Source of the DNA: Nostoc sp. 'Peltigera membranacea cyanobiont' N6
Lineage (GTDB): Bacteria; Cyanobacteriota; Cyanobacteriia; Cyanobacteriales; Nostocaceae
NCBI RefSeq assembly: GCF_002949735.1
Contig: NZ_CP026681.1
Location: 992,001 to 1,056,000 of the forward strand
Direction of reading: 5' to 3'
Length of the DNA: 64,000 bases
A program made the translations under genes and the position numbers. The notes beneath the pieces were generated by a model. That model made no database searches and was not told the DNA's origin. It saw only the letters and a program-made list of their open reading frames with translations. Positions 43,980 through 51,314 of this stretch are shown piece by piece. The first letter of the stretch is position 1; each line of letters opens with the position of its first letter.

Positions 43980-44168
43980 ATGAATTCAAATAGCCAGTCT
44001 GCCAATTCTCCCGACACATATTCCCAACGTTTGGCAGACATTGTGGGAACTGCGATCGCTCTGTTGACCCTCACCCTACCTGTATTTGTTATCGCTCACT
44101 ATTCTTCAACGAATGTTCAAAATAACCAGCAACCCCCGATCCACAACATCAAAGCAAGTCAAGATTGA
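43980..44168 (+). CDS. Small single-pass membrane protein
   Basis: A 62-residue protein with one hydrophobic segment (about residues 19-41: LADIVGTAIALLTLTLPVFVIAHYSS) between polar ends rich in Asn, Gln and Ser. The pattern is plausible for a small cyanobacterial membrane protein. It stands alone and a strong terminator follows 200 bp later. Function unknown. Confidence 0.5.
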   Translation: MNSNSQSANSPDTYSQRLADIVGTAIALLTLTLPVFVIAHYSSTNVQNNQQPPIHNIKASQD

Positions 44169-44374
44169 TAAAGCTTGCTAATAGCATCTCACCAGCAGGA
44201 GAGCTACAAAAAAGGAGAAAACTGATTTTGATAGAACCTCTGGAGATGTTGATGTAGTTAATCGAGAATAACCTGAATTTGCATTGTGTAACTCCAGGTT
44301 TCAGTTGTCTTGATAGAGTAGGGGCACAAATCCCTCCAACAGCAATCAAAGACGGGAGAAAATAATACCCTCTT

Positions 44375-44420
44375 GGAAAAAGCGTTGCGAAGTTACTTCG
44401 CAACGCTTTTTCCATTTTTT
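44375..44420 (+). terminator. Strong intrinsic terminator
   Basis: A perfect 19-bp inverted repeat (44375-44393 and 44395-44413) with a one-base centre, so in RNA a small loop forms, followed by A and six T. It closes the transcript of the small membrane protein or an unrecognised RNA between 44169 and 44374. Confidence 0.9.
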
Positions 44421-44591
44421 CGTGTAATTCAAGAAAACTGTCCAGTAGGGGAGATGAAGGAGAAATAACCAGTCCCCAATCCCATAAAATGAATACCTTG
44501 GGAAGAGATCCCCATATTGCCCTAAAATTCTACACGGGGAGCGAAGCTGAATGAGTGCCCCCATGATTCACTGTTATCAGAGGACTTTTTT

Positions 44592-45104
44592 GTGGATTTA
44601 TCTCGTATTCCTGCCCAACCGAAACCCGGTTTGATCAACGTTCTGATTGAAATTGCTGGCGGAAGTAAAAATAAATACGAATACGACAAGGAACTAGAAG
44701 CCTTTGCTCTAGACCGAGTACTTTATTCATCGGTACAATACCCTTATGACTACGGCTTTGTACCCAATACTTTGGCTGAAGATGGCGATCCCCTCGATGG
44801 TATGGTCATAATTGATGAACCAACCTTTCCAGGCTGTGTTATTGCTGCCCGACCGATTGGCTTCTTAGAGATGATTGACGGTGGCGATCGCGATGAAAAA
44901 ATCCTTTGTGTTCCTGACAAAGATCCGCGCTACACTCAGGTGAAATCCCTGAAAGACGTAGCACCACACCGCTTAGATGAAATTGCCGAATTTTTCCGTA
45001 GTTATAAAAATTTGGAAAAAAAGGTGACTGAAATTCTCGGTTGGCAAGATGTAGACAAGGTTGCAGCTTTAGTAGAAAAATCCGTAAAAGCTTATAGAGG
45101 ATAA
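44592..45104 (+). CDS. ppa: Inorganic pyrophosphatase
   Basis: A 170-residue soluble family I pyrophosphatase. Signature DGDPLDGMVI (metal binding) and YPYDYGFVPNT are present, as are the catalytic acidic residues in CVPDKDPRY. It hydrolyses PPi to 2 Pi and drives biosynthesis. GTG is the start codon (44592). It is followed, after a 129-bp repeat-bearing gap, by panD. Confidence 0.96.
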   Translation: MDLSRIPAQPKPGLINVLIEIAGGSKNKYEYDKELEAFALDRVLYSSVQYPYDYGFVPNTLAEDGDPLDGMVIIDEPTFPGCVIAARPIGFLEMIDGGDRDEKILCVPDKDPRYTQVKSLKDVAPHRLDEIAEFFRSYKNLEKKVTEILGWQDVDKVAALVEKSVKAYRG

Positions 45105-45151
45105 TAGAGGAGTTAGGAGTTAAGAGTTATAAATTTTTATTCCTCACTCCT

Positions 45152-45179
45152 GTAGAGACGCGATTAATCGCGTCTCTAC
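45152..45179. repeat. 28-bp perfect palindrome between ppa and panD
   Basis: A complete palindrome identical to that at 31372-31399, with the flanking GAGTTA/TAACTC-type repeats also shared. It is a dispersed element in an intergenic position. Confidence 0.92.
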
Positions 45180-45233
45180 TTATAACTTTCGCTTGTTACG
45201 GATCGCAAAAACTGCCACCAACCCTAAAGCAAA

Positions 45234-45617
45234 ATGCAGCGTACTCTCCTTTTGGCAAAAATTCATAACTGCACCCTCACGGGGGCGAATATCAACTACG
45301 TGGGTAGTATCAGTATTGATGAAACCCTTTTAGAAAAAGCTGGTATCTTACCTTACGAGCAAGTGCAAGTAGTTAATAGTGCCAACGGTCAGCGCTTTAT
45401 TACCTATGCGATCCCGGCTCCAGGCCATTCGGGAGTAATTGAGCTAAATGGGGGAGCGGCACGTCTAGGCATTATTGGCGATCGCTTGATTATAATGACT
45501 TACGGGCAGTTCACTCCAGAAGAGTTAAAAAATTACTCTCCTACGGTAGTCATTGTGGACGAAAAAAACAGGCTGTTGGAAGTTCGGCGCTACGATGACC
45601 TGCTCGTTAAGGTCTAA
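45234..45617 (+). CDS. panD: Aspartate 1-decarboxylase precursor
   Basis: A 127-residue pyruvoyl-dependent enzyme that makes beta-alanine for pantothenate/CoA. The autocleavage site G24-S25 (YVGSISID) is intact; cleavage converts S25 to the pyruvoyl cofactor. Catalytic residues in the FITYAIPAP region match the family. It is 11 bp upstream of the MBL-fold gene, so the two probably form an operon. Confidence 0.96.
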   Translation: MQRTLLLAKIHNCTLTGANINYVGSISIDETLLEKAGILPYEQVQVVNSANGQRFITYAIPAPGHSGVIELNGGAARLGIIGDRLIIMTYGQFTPEELKNYSPTVVIVDEKNRLLEVRRYDDLLVKV

Positions 45618-45628
45618 TTTCAAGGAAA

Positions 45629-46531
45629 ATGTCAAATTTTGAGTTGTCGGATTCCCAGAGCAACATACCTGAAAAATCTGCTACCTTGCCAAGTAGCCCA
45701 GCAGGTGAATTTATAGTGCAATTCTGGGGTGTACGGGGTTTAATTGCCACCCCAAGTAGCGATACCAGTCGTTATGGTGGTAATACCGCTTGTGTAGAAA
45801 TGCAGGTAGCGGGAAAACGCTTGATTTTTGATGGCGGTACTGGTTTACGGATACTGGGTAAAGCTTGGCAAAAACTACAACAGCCACTACAAGCCCATTT
45901 ATTTTTTACCAACTGCCAATCAAACCGAATTCAAGGGTTTCCCTTTTTTGCTCCCGCATTTATTGGGGAAAACTGCTTTCATATTTACGGCACAGCTGCC
46001 TCAAATGGAGCCTCAATCAAACAATGTCTGTACGATCAGATGCTCCAGCCCCACTTTCCTTATCCTTTACAGGTAATGCAGTCGGAATTGCAGTTTTGTA
46101 ATCTGACTCTAGACAGCGATCTAAAGCTAGATGATGTCACCATTACAACTGCATTAATTAATCAAACTCAGAGGTCAGTCGGCTATCGAGTTACTTGGCA
46201 AGATTATAGTGTTGCCTACGTCACGGACTTACACCAGAATGCCGAACAAGTTGAGCGAGAGCGGATTTTAGAGTTTATAAAAGGTGTTGATTTACTGATT
46301 GCCAATGCCACTTATACTCCCCCAACCTCTCACAACCATGATTCTGCTGAGTTACTCTGGCAAGCTGCGGTGAATGCAGCTTTAAATGCTGATGTTAAAC
46401 GGCTAGCCATTTCTCATCATCACCCAGATGACCATGATGATTTTCTTGACCAGGTTAAAGTCGATGTTAAATCTGCTTTCCCTCAAGCAATATTAGCCCA
46501 TGAAGGTCTAGTTTTAGCTGTTGGTAAATAA
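45629..46531 (+). CDS. MBL-fold protein with degenerate metal motif
   Basis: A 300-residue metallo-beta-lactamase-fold protein, close in layout to enzymes that begin FWGVRGSIPTP with YGGNTxCVE and have THSHWDHIQGFPFF. Here the metal motif reads T94-N-C-Q-S-N-R100, so H, H, D and H of HxHxDH are replaced by N95, Q97, N99 and R100. D68 in FDGGTG, the D in AYVTDLHQ and the histidines in ISHHHPDDHDD remain. It is therefore probably not a standard metallohydrolase. It lies 11 bp after panD. Confidence 0.85.
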   Translation: MSNFELSDSQSNIPEKSATLPSSPAGEFIVQFWGVRGLIATPSSDTSRYGGNTACVEMQVAGKRLIFDGGTGLRILGKAWQKLQQPLQAHLFFTNCQSNRIQGFPFFAPAFIGENCFHIYGTAASNGASIKQCLYDQMLQPHFPYPLQVMQSELQFCNLTLDSDLKLDDVTITTALINQTQRSVGYRVTWQDYSVAYVTDLHQNAEQVERERILEFIKGVDLLIANATYTPPTSHNHDSAELLWQAAVNAALNADVKRLAISHHHPDDHDDFLDQVKVDVKSAFPQAILAHEGLVLAVGK

Positions 46532-46784
46532 TTTAGAGTCGTTGTAGCGATCGCCTAAGTTATGTTTAGGGTCATAGCTCTGATGGGGCAAGGAAGTTTC
46601 GCAGCACTGGTAGTCCTAAACCTTTACTACAAGTGATTGGCAGCCTTTATGAAAGAGCCGTTTTACCTGTTTTTCTGACATCAGGTTAGCTTGTTAGTAC
46701 AGAGTAAAGTAAATACTCTCAAGAAACCCAAATTACACGGTTGTCGGCTCAAAGCCAAATAAAGCTCAACGTTATATCAATATA

Positions 46785-46948
46785 TATAGCCACCAATTAC
46801 ACGTAATAGCTCAATCGTGTAATGCTGCACAACGGAGCGTTGTTAATTGGCGCTATAGTCAGCCGATTTGATAGAATCGGCGGAAAATATAAATAAAATT
46901 AATCATTCGAGTTATTCGTGTAAATGACATGCGAATAACTCTTTTTTT
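46785..46948 (+). ncRNA. Candidate structured RNA with terminator
   Basis: Nested pairings suggest a folded RNA: TATAGC (46785-46790)/GCTATA (46852-46857), then CCAATT (46793-46798)/AATTGG (46845-46850), enclosing hairpins ACACG/CGTGT (46799-46803, 46816-46820) and ACAACG/CGTTGT (46829-46834, 46838-46843). A GCCGATT/AATCGGC hairpin (46862-46881) follows, and GAGTTATTCG/CGAATAACTC (46909-46918, 46932-46941) with seven T ends it. No known RNA family recognised. Confidence 0.5.
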
Positions 46949-46980
46949 GTCCAAAGTCCAAGCTGTGACTTAAAAACCTT

Positions 46981-47109
46981 TATGGGACTTCCAAATAAAA
47001 AAATATCCCAAATTTTCTTGTGGGATGGGCATCTTGCCCGTCCTAATATTGGGGACGGGCAAGATGCCCATCCCACAAAATGGATAATTTATTTCTTGGA
47101 AAGCCCATA
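46981..47109. repeat. MITE-like inverted-repeat element
   Basis: Outer ends TATGGGACTTCCAA... and ...TTGGAAAGCCCATA pair imperfectly, and the core is a perfect 26-bp inverted repeat (47018-47043 and 47053-47078). Core sequence is rich in GGGATGGGCATC. It is probably a non-autonomous element. Adjacent at 47125-47145 lies a GGGCACAGC/GCTGTGCCC palindrome. Confidence 0.7.
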
Positions 47110-47182
47110 GGCTACACGCGCTTTGGGCACAGCATTGCTGTGCCCCTACTATTCCACACAATTAAAATCGGCTATATTGCCC

Positions 47183-48406
47183 CTACGACGCATTTTGCAA
47201 CTCGGCTGTGCGGATTGAAAGCTGCTGTGTCTGATTACCTCGTTGCACTTTCACCTGTAATACTTGACCAAGACGACTGTCTTCCACAAAGTTCTGCAAT
47301 TGTTCAGCACTGGTAATAGCTTTACCATCAACTTGCAGAATTACATCCCCGCGCCGGATACCGGCAGATGCGGCTGGTGAATTGGGGACAACTCGCATCA
47401 CAAAAACACCATTAATTTCTGGTATCTGAATAGGAGAGTTGGGATCGGTATTATTTTGCTTGGCAAGATCGGGTGTTAAAGTTAGCATTTGCACGCCTAA
47501 ATAAGGGTGAGCAACTTTGCCATCACGTTGCAGTTGCGCTGCGATCGCTTTAGCTTTATCAATAGGAATGGCAAATCCAATCCCCATCGCATCGGGACGA
47601 ATAGCTGTGTTAATGCCAATCACTTCACCTTGGCCATTTAATAGCGGCCCGCCAGAGTTACCTGGGTTAATGGCGGCATCAGTTTGAATGAAGTCTAAGC
47701 GTTTGTCGCTAATGCCAACTTGAGCGCTGGAACGTTTGAGGGTGCTGACAATTCCCAAGGTAACGGTGTTATCGAATCCTAAAGGATTACCAACTGCGAT
47801 CGCCCAATCTCCTACTTGGACATTAGTGGAAGAACCCAAGGGTGCAACGGGTAAATCGTTACCAGCATTAATTTTGACTACTGCCAAATCTGTAACTTCA
47901 TCAATACCTTTAACTTTCCCTTCAAAGGTGCGGCCATCTTTGAGTCGGACTGTTACTTTATCAGCCTTATCGACCACATGAGCATTAGTCATAACTAAGC
48001 CGCTCTTGTCAATAATGAAACCTGAACCTAAACCGCGTAACTGCTCAGAAGACGGCATTTGTTGAGAGAAACCGTCACCAAAAAACCGACGGAAAAACGG
48101 GTCTTCCATAAATGGATCGACGCGACGAGTAATTGTTCGCTCAGTATCAATCCGAACAACTGCTGAACCAACACGATTTACTGCTGCTGTGACAAAGCTA
48201 GTACTGCCGATCGCAGCCGTAGCTGGTGATTGGCTTTGGGCATTCACTTGTGAAGTATCTTTAGCTATGACTATGGGTGCGGGTTCGGCTTGGGAAGGCA
48301 ACACCTGCAATGTGCTAACCGCTAGCACAACTCCTAGCGCGATCGCTAAAACATAACTACTGAGTTGCCCTATAGACCTGGGTAATTTGAGAAATCGCAT
48401 AATCAC
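47183..48406 (-). CDS. HtrA/HhoA-type trypsin-like serine protease with PDZ
   Basis: A 407-residue HtrA-family periplasmic or thylakoid-lumen protease. N-terminal membrane anchor/signal (about 12-40). Catalytic triad: H in MTNAHVV, D in VTDLAVV, S in GNSGGPL. One PDZ domain (about 305-395) contains GVQMLTLT and the GIRRGDVIL carboxylate-binding loop. It degrades or refolds damaged exported proteins. Cyanobacteria have three such genes (htrA, hhoA, hhoB); which this is cannot be told from sequence alone. Confidence 0.93.
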   Translation of the reverse strand: MIMRFLKLPRSIGQLSSYVLAIALGVVLAVSTLQVLPSQAEPAPIVIAKDTSQVNAQSQSPATAAIGSTSFVTAAVNRVGSAVVRIDTERTITRRVDPFMEDPFFRRFFGDGFSQQMPSSEQLRGLGSGFIIDKSGLVMTNAHVVDKADKVTVRLKDGRTFEGKVKGIDEVTDLAVVKINAGNDLPVAPLGSSTNVQVGDWAIAVGNPLGFDNTVTLGIVSTLKRSSAQVGISDKRLDFIQTDAAINPGNSGGPLLNGQGEVIGINTAIRPDAMGIGFAIPIDKAKAIAAQLQRDGKVAHPYLGVQMLTLTPDLAKQNNTDPNSPIQIPEINGVFVMRVVPNSPAASAGIRRGDVILQVDGKAITSAEQLQNFVEDSRLGQVLQVKVQRGNQTQQLSIRTAELQNAS

Positions 48407-48840
48407 AACCTAATTTATAAGCCTAATTGTTGCTCAGTCGTGACCGAAGAGGCAGGGGAGCAGGGAATAAAGATTCGGAAATTTCCTTGGAATCAAGGGT
48501 TTTAGAGCCAATACATTTATGTATGGGGTCTTCTCCTCTGCCCTTGCTCCCTTTCCTCTTGATGTGACAAATCTATTTACAGTTATTTTTACTTCAGGTT
48601 TCGCCTAATCTCCCCAATACTCTAGTTAGGGCATTTTGCGAGTTACCTGTAATCAACTTAATGGAAAATTTAACCCAAAAGCTATTATGGACATTTACCC
48701 TTTACAAGTTCGGTTTTTACCCATCAATAAGACTTTTGGATTGCTAACAATACTACAACTTTCAAAGTAGTGACACCGATAAAAAGGAGATAGGGGACAA
48801 CCATACTCGCTTTTGGTTCAAAACTCAATCGGATGATGAA
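48407..48840. other. Gene-free region between the protease and PBP4-type gene
   Basis: About 434 bp. It carries the promoter region of the leftward HtrA gene. A short GGGGAGCAGGG repeat patch lies near 48450-48470. No ORF recognised. Confidence 0.5.
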
Positions 48841-50163
48841 CTAACTTTTGAATAAAATTTCATTCCGACTGCTTGCACCTAGCTGGGGTAAAGAGTTGAT
48901 GGCTGAGTGGGGAGTTAAAGCAGTCGGAACAGTTAGAGGTAATTGTAATTGTTTGACAACACTTTGTAGTAGTTGGTCTTGTCCAGTTCGCAAACCCCAA
49001 ACATTTGTACCACGATTGATAATGGCAAACCAAACCAAACCGCGATCGCGTGTGGGCATGACTCCGGCTAAAGCGCTCACATCTCGGAGAGTACCAGTTT
49101 TGATCACAGTCGCTAGGGGAATGTGTCTGCTGTGTACTGTTCCTCGGTGATCGAATCCAGACATGGCGAACAAGTCACCCAGATTTAGCTGATGGGCAGA
49201 TGCTTCAACTTGAATAGCCATCAGCATGGCACAAACAGCCCTAGGGGAAATGCGGTTTTCCGGCCCTAGCCCAGAACCATTGATTAACTGAATTTCTGCT
49301 TGTGGGACTCTTGCAAGGTTAGCAGCAGTAGATTGAACTACAGTTGCTCCTCCCACTGACTCTGCTAGCATCTCTGCCATATCGTTGTTACTGTAAACAT
49401 TCATTTCCTTGAGCAGTTGCTTTAAGGGTAATGAACGATGACGCAGTAACAAAGTTTGTTGAGGGTTTGGTTGAGCCTCAACTTTCACCGTACCCGCAAT
49501 CACGACTTGAGGCTTGGGCGTTCCCTTGGGCATGATTGAGTATGTATAAAGAGCCGGGCGGCCCCAAGTGGCACGATTTAGTGTTTGCTTGAGCATCATA
49601 CCCGCCAGCATCGGTTGACGTTGGAAATTCATGGCAAAACTGCCATTAATGATTAAATTTCCCTTTACCTGCTTGATGCCCATTTGATTGAGAGTATTAC
49701 CAAGAGCGATCGCTTCTTCCCAAACAAACAAAGGATCGCCACGACCTGTAATCACCAAATCGCCCTGTACAACTCCATTTACCACTGGCCCAGTGACACT
49801 CACCAAAGTATCAAATTGGTAATCTGGCCCCCAAGTTTTCAAAGCAACTAATGAAGTGGCAATTTTAGTTAAAGAAGCAGCCGGCAGAGGTGTCGTACCT
49901 TGGTGATTTGCCATCAGCATTGGCCCCGACTGCATCCAAATTCCCTGACTCTCAGCCAGATTTTGCGCCACCACCTTTGATGTTATGAGCTTTTTCAGAT
50001 ATTCCTGCACCGTAGTCGCCCCAGTTGGATTGGGATCGGGCGCAAGAACTAAGCCAGGACTACTTTGCCAAGTCAAGGCATCCAAGGCATCCATAGGCTT
50101 GATTTGTACCCCGGCCATTTCCAGCCAGAGTGACACCAAACCTGAACCCAATAATTCCAGCAT
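48841..50163 (-). CDS. dacB: D-alanyl-D-alanine carboxypeptidase, PBP4/S13 type
   Basis: A 440-residue penicillin-binding protein of peptidase family S13, which trims or opens peptidoglycan cross-links. Active-site motifs: S97-L-T-K100, YSNND (SxN motif), and KTGTL. The usual inserted domains of the family lie between SxxK and SxN. The N-terminus is only weakly hydrophobic, so the export signal is unclear; translation may start elsewhere. Transcribed leftward from a promoter shared with the divergent DUF1995 gene. Confidence 0.9.
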   Translation of the reverse strand: MLELLGSGLVSLWLEMAGVQIKPMDALDALTWQSSPGLVLAPDPNPTGATTVQEYLKKLITSKVVAQNLAESQGIWMQSGPMLMANHQGTTPLPAASLTKIATSLVALKTWGPDYQFDTLVSVTGPVVNGVVQGDLVITGRGDPLFVWEEAIALGNTLNQMGIKQVKGNLIINGSFAMNFQRQPMLAGMMLKQTLNRATWGRPALYTYSIMPKGTPKPQVVIAGTVKVEAQPNPQQTLLLRHRSLPLKQLLKEMNVYSNNDMAEMLAESVGGATVVQSTAANLARVPQAEIQLINGSGLGPENRISPRAVCAMLMAIQVEASAHQLNLGDLFAMSGFDHRGTVHSRHIPLATVIKTGTLRDVSALAGVMPTRDRGLVWFAIINRGTNVWGLRTGQDQLLQSVVKQLQLPLTVPTALTPHSAINSLPQLGASSRNEILFKS

Positions 50164-50393
50164 TTTTTATTCCTCTGTAAGGATCTGATATGTTGTTTAC
50201 TGTGCTAATATACAAGCTTTTTTCCCAAAATCAGTATTGAGCCATAATTAACTGGTGTTTTTCTCATCTGGAAATAGCACTTTTTTGTCATCTTGATTCT
50301 GACACCGATGTTTGGTCGATCGTCACCGTCTGTCTACTCAATAAGAGCCAATACTGAAACAATAAGAGTAATGCTAAAGCGACATCATAAACT

Positions 50394-51128
50394 ATGAGTG
50401 AACTTCCTAACAGCCTTGAAGATGCGATCGCCCAATCTCGTGTAGCTGTCCAAGCTGCCCTTGCAGATGGTTGTACTCGCTTGCAAGTTGAGTTCCTGTT
50501 CCCAGAACTCAAGTTTATGCCCGTGGCGGAACAATTTGTGCCCGTGTTTACAGATTATGATTCCCGTTTGAAGATTTTCTTTGCTGATGCTGGTGCTGCG
50601 GCTCTAGCCCGCCGCAATTGGGCAGATGCACCATTTCAAATTTTAGATATCGGTACGGGAAGGACTGCTTCCTTGGAAACAAAAATTCAGCCAGAGGATG
50701 AAATTTTCTTGTTCGTTGCTCCTACTTCCGTAGAAGTACCGCAGGTGGAAAAATTGTGTCAAGTAATAGGCGATCGCCCTGTAGTCTTTTTAAATCCCCG
50801 TCTAGAAGATTCTGGAACTGTGGGCATTGGTTATGCAGCAAGGCAAACTCGCCTGCGTTTTACCAATACTATTGAATCCTGTTATTACCTGCGCCCCATA
50901 GACGAGCAAAGTGCCCTATCTCGCTCCTACCCAGGACAGTGGGAAGTTTGGCTGGAAACTGACGGCGAATATCAAAGAATTGCCGAATTACCCACAAAAC
51001 CGTCGGGTGATGATTTGGATCAGATCCTTTTAAAAGGACAACCGCAAACAACTACCGATGCAACACCTGCGAGAAAACCCAGTGTGTTTAAGAGTTTGCA
51101 ACGGTTCTTAAAGGCGTTGAGTAGTTAG
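50394..51128 (+). CDS. DUF1995 family protein
   Basis: A 244-residue soluble protein. The N-terminal part SLEDAIAQSRVAVQAALADG and QVEFLFPELKFMPVAEQF are hallmarks of DUF1995, shared with plastid proteins (LPA3-type) linked to photosystem assembly. No catalytic motif is recognised. It is divergent from the PBP4-type gene. Any role in photosystem biogenesis is inferred from plastid relatives. Confidence 0.82.
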   Translation: MSELPNSLEDAIAQSRVAVQAALADGCTRLQVEFLFPELKFMPVAEQFVPVFTDYDSRLKIFFADAGAAALARRNWADAPFQILDIGTGRTASLETKIQPEDEIFLFVAPTSVEVPQVEKLCQVIGDRPVVFLNPRLEDSGTVGIGYAARQTRLRFTNTIESCYYLRPIDEQSALSRSYPGQWEVWLETDGEYQRIAELPTKPSGDDLDQILLKGQPQTTTDATPARKPSVFKSLQRFLKALSS

Positions 51129-51314
51129 CAAAAAGCAGAGAGGTAGCAGCAGGAAACTCGCTCGTCTGCTGCTTCATCATTTACTGTAGCGGATGTGCGG
51201 TGCTATTCCCTAAATGCTTTGTGATATCATGTCTGGTTAAACAATTGTCATTGCGAGTGCAACGACATATCACAAGTAATTTGCCGGACATGATATAAGT
51301 CTGCTTTTTGAGAC

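Noticed and set aside
46785..46857. tRNA
   Set aside because: The cloverleaf-like fold lacks the GTTCRA loop, a standard acceptor end and anticodon stem lengths.
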